From: Pratylenchus scribneri
Lineage: Eukaryota > Nematoda > Chromadorea > Rhabditida > Pratylenchidae
Direction of reading: 5' to 3'
Length of the DNA: 64,000 bases
Assembly (NCBI GenBank): GCA_030063045.1
Contig: JAQSEB010000066.1
Coordinates: forward strand, 992,001-1,056,000
The notes below the pieces were generated by a model. That model was not told the origin of the DNA. It saw only the letters and a list, made by a program, of their open reading frames with translations, and did no database searches. The position numbers and the translations under genes are program-made. Numbering within the stretch: position 1 is the first letter of the stretch; every line of letters begins with the position of its first letter. Of this stretch, positions 13,901 through 27,000 are shown piece by piece.

Positions 13901-16900
13901 CTTTGAATGGGGAGGAGGAGGAGGAGGAAAAGATCGAAACAATGCCGGAAATTGGATAAAATATTCAATTGTGAAAGGCGATCCAAAGCAGAATTTTGCC
14001 ATCGATGAACAAAATGGATATATTGTTTGCACAAAACAACCATTCAATAAAGAAGTAAAATCATTTCAAACTAATTTAATTCACAATTATCCTCATTAGC
14101 TTCAATCCGAATTTGAATTGGAAATTCGTGCCTGCGACCAAGGTGGCCTTTGCTCAAAATCGATTGTCCAAATTGGAATTGAAGAGTCCGCCTCAAATTC
14201 CACCTTAAATCCTCGGCCAATTTTCGCCCAACCCAATGTTCAATTGGAATTATCCAGCCAAATGCCCGTTGGCTTCGTTTTGCATAATTCCATTGCGTCG
14301 GTGCCAAATGAGACCAACAAAATGATCCCAGAAATATCTCATCCCCAGCGGATTCAATATTCATTGTATTCGGCAGATGATCAAGCCGCCTTTGATGGTA
14401 CACAATTTAGCTTTAATGAATTTTGAATTGGCTATTAATTGAAAAAAATATAAATAAAATGTATTATAAAAATTGCATATAAATTTGCAGTTTTTCGTGT
14501 GGATTCGGTCAGTGGAAATTTGATTTTGGAAAAGCCATTGCCCGAGAGAATGGCCTCTCCATTCACAATGGTCATTTCGGCCAGTCTTTCTTCCCAACAA
14601 CAAAATGCTGGATTTACGGTCTTAAAAATGCGAAGACGGCCCGAAAATGAACATTCTCCAATGGTGAGGGGGAGAATAATTAATTAATTAATTAAATATT
14701 TAATACCAATCATAAATATCCGTTTATGTAAATTTTTCCATTTTCACAGTTTGTCCAATTTGATGCCGCCAAAGAGCAGCAAATAAATTTGCCCGAGGGG
14801 ATTTTACCAGGTGATTTAATCTACAAAATTGAGGCTGTCGACCCGGATCAAGGCGATTTTGGAAAGGTAGAATATTAATTAAATAATAAAAATAAAGCAA
14901 TAATAAAATATTTTCGCAGATTATTTACACATTGGCTCCTTCGCAAGGGAATATTGGCCAAAATGAACAGCAAAAATTATTTTCACTCAATGCCAGCACC
15001 GGGGAATTGAGAATGGCCAAACAATGGCCAAGCCATTTGGCAGAGGTAAATAATATTAATTTTATTATATTTAAATTATATTTATTTTAACTAATTTATG
15101 TATCAGATTTTTATTTTTAAGCAATCTAATAATCAATCATAAATATTATAAAAAATTAATTTTATAAGAATTCCCAAATAAATTTTGAAGGCATTTTTGA
15201 CCATTCGTGCCTCCGATTCTGCCCCCACAATGCCAAAATCCACAAAATGCCATCTCCGAATTTTGGGCCCAAAATCATTTCGGCAGCCAATCAAAAGCAT
15301 CGAATTGCATTTTTATATTGAAAATCCATCGAATTTGAGCAACGCAAAATTTCTAGGCTTTCTGAATGGAACAATCAATCAAATTTTGCCATCGGGCGCA
15401 AATTTTGTTATTGATGAAAATGATAGAAATGAATGGAAGGAATGCAAAAAATTGTTGAATATTCATTTTGCCACTGGGAAATTACAATTTAATGGGTGCG
15501 AATTTATTAATTTTTAAATTTATTAATTTTATTTAAATTATTTGGATCCTTTTTGCAGAATTTTCACGGATTTGTCTGAATTGAATTGTTCAATTTCGTT
15601 AATTTCAACATTTTCTGAACAAAATTTGACATTTCAGCGATTTTTCATCAATTTGAAGGTAAAATCAATTTTTAATATTTTTTAATAATTTTATTTTTTA
15701 GTTTCTATCAAATGAAGATTTGAATTTGCGGATGGCATCTGAGGAATTTTATGGCCAAATTCAAATTAGCAGCAAAATTGGTAAAAAAATTAGAAATTAA
15801 ATTAAAATAATATCAACGAATTTTCAATTAAAAATAAATACTTTTAGGTTCACCAGTGCTACTTTCTGGCCCATCCAATTCCAGCACCAATAATAATAAT
15901 AATTTACTTCAAATTCCTTTAAAATTGGATTTGGCCCTTTCATCATTGCCATCAAATGGAGCCACCATTCAATTTCGACTCCTTTCCCCAATGGAATCCA
16001 ATTTTATTTTGGATCAAAATGATGGCCAAATCCGAACAATTTCCACACTCGAATTTCAGGTGTAAATTATATTAAATAGGCCAGCAATTAAAAAATATTG
16101 GATTTAAATTAAATTAATTTTAATTTTTTTATATACCTGTTTTAATTTCCTAAAATTTTTCATAATTCGGAATTTATTAATTTTAAAAATAATCAAATTA
16201 TTTTCTTTATTAAAATAAAATTTTCAGCAAAACCAAACCAGCAGCTGGGAATTCCCTGTTTTGGCCCAACAATTAGCAAACAATTTTGTCAGCAAAAAGT
16301 TGAAATATTCTCAGCCTTCTTTGGTCAAAATTGCATTGAATTGGCCAAAAAATGAAGGCAATAAAACTTTGAATGAATTCAATGGAAATGAGGAAGAAAA
16401 TAATAATGAATATTTGGATGAACAAATTCCGACGAATTTTTTGAACAAAAATGCCGGAAATGGAATTCAATTTGGGCAACAAATTTATAATGTAAGGAAA
16501 TTAATTATATTTTTAATTTATCTTTTTTTTCTCAAAATCCTAGGAAAATTTTCAATTTGATACTTAATTATATAAAAAGGATTAAATAGTACGAAAAATT
16601 CATTGAATTATTTGAGATGCCATTGTAATACAAAATTAATCATAAATTAATCCATGAATTCAAAGCTCGAATTATTATTTCTCTCATTTAAAGTTGAGTT
16701 TGCGTGAAAATCAAATTGGGCGTGAATTATTGCTATCAATTTGGCCAACAAATTTTGAATTGGGCCATCCCATCAAATTCACATTGTTTGGTCAAAAATC
16801 AGCGGCAGAATGGATGGATGCCTTCAAATTGGACAAAAATGCCGGCCTCCTTTGGTTGGACAATTTGGATGAGAAAGTGCCAAAATTGGATCGAGAAAGG

Positions 16901-18056
16901 AGGGCACAAATTTGGCTAGGAATTCGCGCAAAATTTGGTGAATAATTTAATTCAATAAATAAATAAAATTGAATTGTGAATTCAGGCCCATCAAATGATG
17001 TTGCCGTTTGCCTCGTTCAAATCACTTTGGAGGACATCAACGATAATTCCCCAGAATTTGGTGAACCCGAAATTGTTGGATGGATTTCGGAGGCAGCAAA
17101 GCCAGGCGATCGGCTACTTCAAGTGCGGGCAAAGGATCCGGATTCGGGGATGAATGGGGCAGTCAGATATTTTCTTGGCCAAGTAATTCAACATTTTTAT
17201 TTTTAATTTAATTTAATTTACTCAAAAGGATGCCCCACAATTCATTGAATTGAATAAATATGATGGAAAAATGACCGTTTCTGCCAAAATTGCCGACCAA
17301 AAACTTCAAATTGGCCAACGTTTTGTGTTCAATGTTATGGCCGTCGATCGGGGCCAACCTCCAGCAAATTCCACTGTCCTAATTGAACTTAATGTTATCC
17401 ATCGACATCAACCGGTTAGCAAAAAATGGAAATCCCTTTTTGAATTAAAAATAAATTTAAACAAATTTATGGATATTATATATATAGAATTTAGGAGGAA
17501 AAAATGGGAAAATATTTCAGCATCATTTTCCAAAATGTCCTTTCTCTAATTTAATTTGCTATATTTTTTGCCAGGTCTTTTCCCATAACATTTATTCGGC
17601 CCAAATCGATGATGCCCCAATCCAATATCCGCATCCAATTCAACAAGTTCGGGCATGGAGCAATGTGGATGGGGCACAAATTCGCTATTGGATTGACCAA
17701 AATGCAAATGAATTTGATTCCAATTTAAGGTGAATTTTGTTTTTGACATTTGAAGTAATTATTAAATGAGAAAATTCATTTTCTAAAAATAATTCTTTAA
17801 ATTTTCCACCCATTTTTTCGCAGCCATTATTTTCGCTTGGACTTTGACCGTGGCCAACTTTTCCTGCTTCATCCACTGCCCACAAATGTGAATTCCTCCC
17901 AATTTGCGGTGCCAATCCAAGCATTGGATATCACCCGAAGGGATGCACCCGCCGGAAATGCACTAATCATTGTTCAACCAAAATTCCATCGGCCAAACAA
18001 TTTTGAATTCAAATGGCCGCCAATATTTCGATGGAAAGTGACTGAGGATTTGCCAA
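7994..18056 (+). other. FAT-like cadherin exons 1-33: signal peptide and cadherin repeats ~1-17
   Basis: Exons: 7994-8105, 8147-8263, 8322-8416, 8462-8641, 8776-8971, 9017-9279, 9701-9960, 10012-10230, 10277-10604, 10650-10745, 10791-10956, 11026-11144, 11195-11488, 11587-11815, 12124-12269, 12386-12580, 12760-13045, 13096-13289, 13872-14054, 14100-14397, 14491-14663, 14750-14866, 14920-15045, 15191-15495, 15559-15658, 15702-15780, 15848-16059, 16228-16491, 16694-16937, 16986-17182, 17229-17414, 17575-17729, 17824-18056. The first repeat opens HYNLSVYENSIG. Calcium-site motifs are good at 8785-8815 (LDENDNPP), 12190-12210 (LEDINDQAP) and 17027-17050 (LEDINDNSP). They are degenerate in many others, for example VEGNQPP and GPKSFRQP. 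Least sure: the exon 6 end and exons 7-8, where repeats are weak. A 45-base in-frame stretch (10605-10649) is taken as an intron because removal gives WRAKATDRDFGENG, the usual repeat start. Confidence 0.85.
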
Positions 18057-21000
18057 GTAAGTTTTACGCAATAAAATAAATAATAAATTGGAAATAATAT
18101 ACGAAATGGTTTCATGATTTTTGTCACGGATGATGTTTGAACACAAATAATAAATACGGTTGATCTTTGGTTATGGTTGAAAACATTCACGGGTGATCAT
18201 TTTATTCTCTTTTATTGGTCTTCCATTCATTCATTTGTTTGTTTCCCATCTCAAATTCTATCCATCTGTCATGTTTTTTTGCATTTACGGATGATCATTC
18301 ACAATTCATTCCAAAACACACAAATCTTTTGCCCTTTAAAAAGGGTGAACCACGGATGATGTGCTCAATTTCAGTTTCGCTAAATTCAGAGTTCATTTTT
18401 GTGAAAAAGACCACATTTCGTGCAGTTTAATTGAATATGATGTTTGGCTGCTTATTAGCGCCGAAGGAGGGTATAATGAATGTTATGAATACGGTTGATC
18501 TTTGGTTATGGTTGAAAACGTTCACGGATGATCATTCATAAATTCATTCATTTTATTTGCTCTCATTTCTATTTCGACCCATCTATGATTTGTTTTTTCA
18601 TTTACGGATGATCATTCGCGGTTCATTCATAAACACACAAATCTTTTTCCCATAACAAAGGGTGAAGCATGGATGATGTCTGCTCATTTCAATTCAGAAT
18701 TCAGAGTTCATTTGTGTTTGAAAAATGATCACTTTTTGGGCAGAAAAAATACTATCAATGATGTTTGGCCCCTTAAAGGTGAAAAGGAGACTGAATTAAA
18801 TGTGTTTAATGAATTTTGATGTTTTAAAATTACCAAAATGTCCTTTATAAATCGAACCTAACGAACTGAAATTGACGAATGATTTTGAGATTATGACATC
18901 AATTCAACAAAATAATCGAACCAAATAGGACGAAAGGGTAGGACATATTTCCCATCCAATAAATGAATTTTACTCAAGGGAATGGGCCCCATTTCTTGGT
19001 CCCATGGTTGCTGGAAGAAATCACAATTTTCGTCCACTTTTTATGTGCTGTTGATGTTGGGACACAGTCCACTAAACTAACATCATTTTTAGTACGGCTG
19101 GTCTTTTCCATTAGCAATTGAGTTCATTTTATATACCACGAATGGTCATTGATGTGTCAACATTCAACACACAAACACACCACCAATTGAATGCCAATGC
19201 CAAGACAGCCTTTTTTCCCAAGGCCGAATATTTTTATATTCTCTTAGGAAAAGAAAAGAAGAATAGAAATGGAATTAAGGATAAAAAAAAGAGGATTAGA
19301 ATATGACGAGAGAGATGAATTAAGAAGCAGCTGGAAATTAGATGGAACTTGGTAATAAAAGGGCTATAAAAGGCTTTCAAATAATGTGGAAGCTGTCAAT
19401 AGTAGACAACTGACAACAAGGATTTATTTGCAAATGGATGGTGTCTCTTTCTGCTTTTTTTTGTGCCAGTCCAGTAGCCAGACACTTTTTTCGTTAGTAC
19501 AATGTGTTCGGTGTGATGTATGCTCATTGCTCATGTAATTCGGTTCAGTACACAGTACACAGTGGTGTACTTTTGACTGGGCAGTGATGTTTATGAGATG
19601 GGCGGCGAGCATTTGATGGGAAGTGTTTTTCATCCTGACCATAATTTAGTACGATGAGCAAACATCAAACAAACATTTGGTACAACAGAATGAACCCAGA
19701 GGAAGGAAATTGTGGAGAATTCGTCAAAAAATATTCTACATTATTTGCTCATTCATCAATGAATTTGAAATGAATGAATTTAAAAAACTAATCCAAAAAA
19801 ATATACATATTTTTGAACAAAATTTGGCACTTATGTATTTGGGAATTGGGAGGATGGAAGAGAGAATGGGGTTGGAGGGAAAATGTCAAGTCCCTTCAAT
19901 CAAATTTCCCATCACTGAGTACCCAAAATATGATCTTTTTTCAAACACAAATGAACTCTGAATTCTGAACTGAATTGAGCAGACATCATCCATGGTTCAC
20001 CCTTTGTTAATAAGGGTAAATTGTGTGTCTACGAAGTAAATGAAAAAACATAACAAGCGAGCATTTAGGGAAGTGCTTTTCATTCTGATTCCTGACCATA
20101 ATTCAGTCAGAGTACGAAAGAGCAAACATCAAACAAACATTTGGTACATTTGGAATGAACCCTTGAGAAAGAAAGATATTGTGGGGAATTCGCAAAACAT
20201 TTTGTTTGTTTGCTCATTGATCGACGAACATTTGGAATGATTTTGATTTAATTAAAAAAAACAAATCTAAATTACACAAATTTTGAACGTAATTGAAAAG
20301 ATTAAACACAATTTGGAACACAAATTTTGTGACACATTTGTGGCAAACAAAGCAAAAGAATAAAAAATGACATAAAATATGAAGATTTTTAGTGCCATAT
20401 TTTGTTTTTGAAATTTGAACACAAATATTTGTTTTCCATTCCTAAACTTCTCCTGAAAAACACATCCAAAAGCAATAGGAACACCAAATGAAAATAAACT
20501 GAAATTAAGCCACATTGCTTATATAAAATTAGCACAAAAAATATAAAATTTGGGACCAAATTGTGAGGAGAGAACATAAATTTATTTTTGGACCTTGTGG
20601 GAATAGATGTATATTCAGTCCGCAAACATTTCTTCTCTATCGGACCAAATTAAATTATGACCATTAGGGCTCATCAACAAAGTGGTTTATTTTTGGAAAA
20701 AAACCGAGATGGACAAAAAGAACAATTCGCTCATTTAAAAGATTAATAAAAAAAAGCCTAAAGTGTATATAGTAGCTTAAAGTCATATAAATTTAAATTA
20801 TGGATAAGTATTAATAATAAGTAGAGAATTTCTACAAAAATGTAATAAAATGAATAAATAATATGCATAATAAATATCCAAATATAAAATGGCTTGAATA
20901 TTTTTCAATTTCTTCTTTCAGTTGGCTCATTGATTGGTCGCATTGAATTGGACAATTCCATAGCCGCGAATCCCATTAATGCTAATTTCACCATTCAAAT

Positions 21001-24000
21001 CCATCAAAATGGCATTAGCCAACAAATTCAAATTGAACCAAACACTGGTGAAGTACGCCTTCAATCACCATTGGATTTTGAACAATGTGCTCGAATGGAA
21101 TTCCAAATAATGGCACAAAATGACAATAAATTGGCCAATGGATTATTGCAATTGGACATTTTGAACGCGAATGATAATTTGCCAGAATTTATTGAAAATG
21201 GCACAATGGAATTGGCGGTGGCCGATGAACAGCAACAAATTGATGGGCAACCATTATTTTTGCATAAATTCATGGCAAAAGATGCGGATGGGGAAGGGAA
21301 TTCATTGCAATTTAAAATTGTGCCAAATGTTGGAGGCCAACAATTCCCCGAAAATTTCCTTCAATTGGACCCAGAAAATGGAGTTTTAACAGCAAATTGG
21401 ACTGCTCTAAATGAACAAGAAAAACAACAATTGCAATGGCCAATCACATTGAACATTTCTGTTAGTGCAAAAAAAATTGGGGAAACACTTCTATGTCAAA
21501 TTAGGGGTTTTTTGATCAAAAATAAAAGTTAATTTAAGCCATATTATTTCATTCTAGGATTTTACTTATTTTGGACTATATTCTCTAAACTTAATAGAAT
21601 TAATTCTATTTGATATGGAAATTACGGTGCGAAATAAGTAGCCTTTGGCGGCGGGATTCTTTTTTCTTTTGAACATTTAATACTAAATTTGTAAAATAAG
21701 AAAATATATTGGAATAGTTTAGGGGTTAAAATAGCCTAAATACTTGGTTAAAATTTTTTTTAATTTGATTTAATGCACTTTATTGTTTAAAACACAAATT
21801 GGGAAATAATTTTTGAATAATTTTCCATCAGGTCAATGATGGCCTTCATTCCGCATTCAAATTGGTCAATTTATTTCGGCCACAAATTCAATCACCGAAT
21901 TTTCATTTCGAACAAAATATTTTCACGGCAATTTTATCTGCCGGAATGGTCGAAGGAAAATCAATTGGAATTGTTCAGGCGAAAGGAGGAAATGGGCCAT
22001 ATAAATTTGGAATGGCCGCTGAAATGGATGGGAATGAAACGGTAGGGGAAATAATTAATTTTAATATAATTAGTATCCTTTTTTCAGTGGCCAATTTCCA
22101 TTGGAGAATTGTCCGGTCGAATTTCATTAAAATATTCATTTAATAAAAATGGCCCAATTCCATGGACCCGGTTGGCCATCCCAATTATGGTCATCGATTC
22201 GATTGGCCAAAAAGCATTTGCCCAAATTCAGCTGAAAATTGCTGAAGAAAATTTGCATTCCCCAAAATGGATTGGCCCAATAAATGGAGAAGGATATGAA
22301 ATTGCCGTTGATCAATGGACGGCGGAGGGAGGCGATGAAATTTTACGAATTTTGGCAGTGGATGAGGATGAAGGGGATCGATTGGAGTATCAAATTATTG
22401 GTAAAAAGAATCATTTTGAATAAATTAAAATTCGAAATCATTGGGTTTGCTTTATTTAGGACAATGACCAAAAATCGAACAAAATGATTATAATGACCAT
22501 AAAGTTTATTGGAACATTTATTTTCGTTTCATTTTTGTACCCAAGAATAATTCCGGGATAAATTTCGTACACAAAAGATCAAAAATATCACAGTTCTGGT
22601 ACAAATCAGTACATTTAGTCCATTCAATGAATTCATAAAATTAAATTTTTTTTTTGATAAACCAAATTTATGATCTTTAATGTTTGATTTTGACCAGAAA
22701 TTTTTCTCATTTTTAGAACATTCTAATTTTGAGTATAATGAAATTATGTTATGGAATTAGCATTATTAAATTTGGGCTGACATTAAAATTTAATAAAAAT
22801 TGTATCTTCTATGGATTTGCTTTATTAATTCAATAAAATTTAAATTAAAAAATGAGAAAAAAACGAAAATAATTATATAAAAAATTTAAGAAAATGAGAA
22901 CGCCAAGAGACTGTTCCATCTGAATTCCTCCACTGGCATTTTATCCATCCCAAAATTGGATGATCAAATCCGTGAGGAAATGGCCAAATTGGCCACCGCC
23001 ATTGAATTCTCTTTTCGTGTTGCGGACACTGGAAATCCACCCCATAAATCGGAAATGCCAATTCGAATTCGATTTTTGCCCAAATTGGCCTCTGGTCCAC
23101 CTCCATTCAGTCGAGTTCCACAATTTGGCCAACTCAAATATTTATTTGCTGTCCCAGAGGATGCCCCTGTTGGCCATTTCATTGGTCAATTGCAAATTCG
23201 CAATGGTTGGTTGGATTGATGAAATTAGGATTATAATTAAAAATTTCTAATAAATTTATAAATAAAAAAAATTTGGATTTATTTTGGATTATTCCTATTT
23301 AGAATTTTTATCATATTTTTCAATATTTTATGCCACAGTATTTAGTATTTCTTTTCCTTCCCTTGATTGATACCCCATCCCCCTCCTTTCTCTTTCCTTT
23401 CTCTTTGGTGAGGGAAAATTACTGTATGCAATTTGCCCAAGGCAACAATCAAGTAAATAGAAAAATGAATTCACTTCTTTTAAGGAATAAATATAAAAAG
23501 ATAATAATAAATAAAAAATTTGAATAATTTATAGAAAATGCATTTGCTTCTGGACGTGTACGTTTTGCCATCATAAATGAAGGACAAAAAGATATTTTTG
23601 TATTGGACAATGAGACGGGCAAATTAACACTTAAAAGGCAATTGGATGCAGAAAAGTAAATAAAATTGGAAAAACATTTTAAAGAATTATTAAAAATATT
23701 AACATTATTTACAAATAATTAATGCCTATTTAATATTAAAAATTTACCAGAAAATAATTAAAAATTTTCATAAAATTAATTCCAAATTCCCTCTAGGCAA
23801 TCTTCGCATCATTTATTAATGCATATTTGTCGCCAAGATGAGCCTCAATTTTGCTCACTTTCATTGGTTTCTATTTCTGTGATTGATGTGAATGATATGG
23901 AGCCTAAATTTTTGACAACTTCATCCGAAATTTTGCAAATTTCCGAGAATTTGAGGCCAGGAACGGTGATTGCCGCATTTTTGGCAATGGATGGGGATTT

Positions 24001-27000
24001 GATGAGTGAACAAAATGGAGGAATAAAATATACATTGGAGGCAGAGGATGATGATGCCGATGCCCAAATTGACTGGGCAATCGATGCGGAACAAGTAGAA
24101 AAATAAATAAATAATTAAAAATTATAATTGTCAAATTAAAAAGGGTTGGCTACAAATAGGACCAGGCGGATTGGACAGGGAACGAAAGAATGAATACACA
24201 TTGAGAATTGTTGCCACCGATGGGGACGGAAAACGTGCAATTCAAGTCACAAAAGAAAATATTAAACGTTAATAAAATAATTTTAGTCAATCCAAATTCG
24301 AATATTGGACGTCAATGATTCACCACCTCAATTTCAAAGAAAATTTCAAAAATTGTCCCTTAAAATTGATGAAAAAATGGAGAATGCTAAATTGGCTTCC
24401 ATTAAATTGATGGATTTGGATGAACAAAAAATGGAAAAATTGCAAGTGATTTTATGGCAAAATCCATTTGGAATGTTCCGGGTGGAAGCGGACAAAGAAA
24501 ATGTTGGTCATTTTTATTTATTAATTAAATTAAACAATTTTAAGTTTATTTTTGCTTTTTCAAATAATAAAAATAAATTAAAAACAACTTTTAATTTATA
24601 AGAAATTAAAAATTATTTTATATTAATAAAATATTTTTGAATAATTTTTATGAAAATAAAATATGTAAAAACTTTCATTCGCTATCGCTCGGTTGTCTTT
24701 AAATGATCACTCAGAAGGAATATAGGCAGAATTATTCTAACCAGGCGGAATTATTCTAACCAGGCAGAATTATTCTAACCAGGCGGAATTATTCTAACCA
24801 GGCAGAATTATTCTAACCAGGCAGAATTATTCTAACTGAGAGGAATTATTAAAAAAATAATTTAATTACTATGCTTGTATAATCATCTCCATGATTTTCA
24901 ATTTTCAGACCTCTATCCACAATTTATTTTTGGCCCAATTTCCATCTTCATCAACGGCATTTTCCCCCAATGGAATATTTTCAACAAATGTGACTATTAT
25001 TGCCTTTGATGGCCTCCTCTCCTCATTTGGCTGGCTTCAATTGGAAATGGAATATCCAAATTTGAGCCGTCATTCGATTGATGAATTTGATTGTGTCAAG
25101 CAATTTGGGGAAAAAAGCATCAAAATTGCGGGCAATTTGTCTTCGGGGCATCCAATTTTCCAAGCGCCAAATTTACAAAAGTTCGAATATTTTAAAATAA
25201 ATATTGTAAAATTAAAAAAAATACTAAATATAATTTTAATATTATTATTTTTCTTTTTTTTCCAGAATTGAATTGTTAAGCCCTGACCTGGAGGATGCTT
25301 TCCAAGTGCGCAATCATTCTTCATTGGTCGTTTTGGGCCATTATAATCGGCAAAGGGAATTCACAATAAAATTGGGAATTCATCAAGGGGAAAGCAACAA
25401 AAATGGATGTTTAAAAGAAGGGGACAAATTTGGATGCATTCAATTGCTGAAAATTACAATCGAAAATGCAAATCGAGTAAATTTTGCATAATTATTATTT
25501 TTGGATATTTTGAAATAATTTCCAGATGGCCCCACAATTTACAATGCCCAATTTGATATTGAATATCAGCGAGGATTCATTCAAATTTACAGAGGGCGGG
25601 CAAATGCATATTTTGACCCGATTGGAGGCAATCGACGAGGATTGGGGCAAATTTGGCCAAATCAAATTTGAAATTGTTCAACCAGAGAATGGGCCATTTT
25701 GGGTGGATGCCGATACTGGGGTACTAGGCCTAATCGGTCCATTGGATCGGGAGGAAAGGTACAAAAATATTATTTAAATAAATGAATTATTTGGAAATTT
25801 TATAATATTTGTTTGCAATAGAATAAATAATTTATTTTTTTTTTAAATTTTTTAGAGACCAATATTTGCTGGAAATAATTGCGAAAGATGGAGGCGGACT
25901 TTCGACAAAAATGTCCATAAAAATTAATGGTAGTAATAAATTTTAAAAAAGGATTTATTTAAAATTCCTACAGTACTGGATGTAAATGACAATTCACCGG
26001 AATGTGCCCAACCATTATACCAAGTTCAATTATTTGAGAATGATTTCAATGGATTGGATTTACAATTGGAGGCAACGGACAAAGACCTAAATGGACATGG
26101 ATTTATGTTCAAATTGGACAAAAATGTGCCAGAAAAATTGGCAAAAATAATTCAGTAAATAGAATAGAAATTAATTAAAATTTGTTCATTTTAAAGTGTT
26201 TCGCCCAATGGTCGCATTCAATTGGCCGATGGAATGGCATTTGATTTTGAGGAATGGAAAACATTGGGCACAACCCAAATTGGGCATTCAATTGTTATTG
26301 AATTTGGGTGAATGAATTTTAATAAATTTGCCAATTTTTAATTAAATATTTCAGCGTTTCAATTTCTGATCTGGATGAAAGGCGGCCTTTAACTGGTGAA
26401 TGCCGTGTTCAATTAATTATTTTGGATGTGAATGATAATCCACCAAAATTCGAATTGCCACTTTATGAGGCACAAATTAAAGAAAATGCACAAATTGTAA
26501 CAAATATTATTCAGGTAAATATTAAATTCATTTTGTTCCTTTTAATTAATTTAATTATTATATCATTAAGCTTTCTGCCTCCGATATTGATAGTCAACAT
26601 TTTGGCAAAGTTTCTTATTCAATGATTTCCGCTCAAATTATGTCCGCAGGAAATAAAAGTGAATTAAAAAATGAAGAAATTGAATTGACAAATTTCGATG
26701 AAAATGAATATTTGGACCATTTCACGTTGCATGATGAAAATGGATGGCTTCGAACGGCAAAACCATTTGATTTTGAACAAATTGGTGGGAACAATTTAAT
26801 CCAATTGCGAATTCGAGCACAAGATGGAGGAGAGCCGCCATTGAGTGGCGAAACAATGGTAAATTAAGGTCATTTTCGAATATATTTGAATGAATTTAAA
26901 GTTGAATATTCGCATTTTGGATCAAAATGACAATCAACCACAAATTTTGGACTGTACCAAATTGACGGCAATCGTCCAAGAGGGAATTGCCCCGGGGCAT

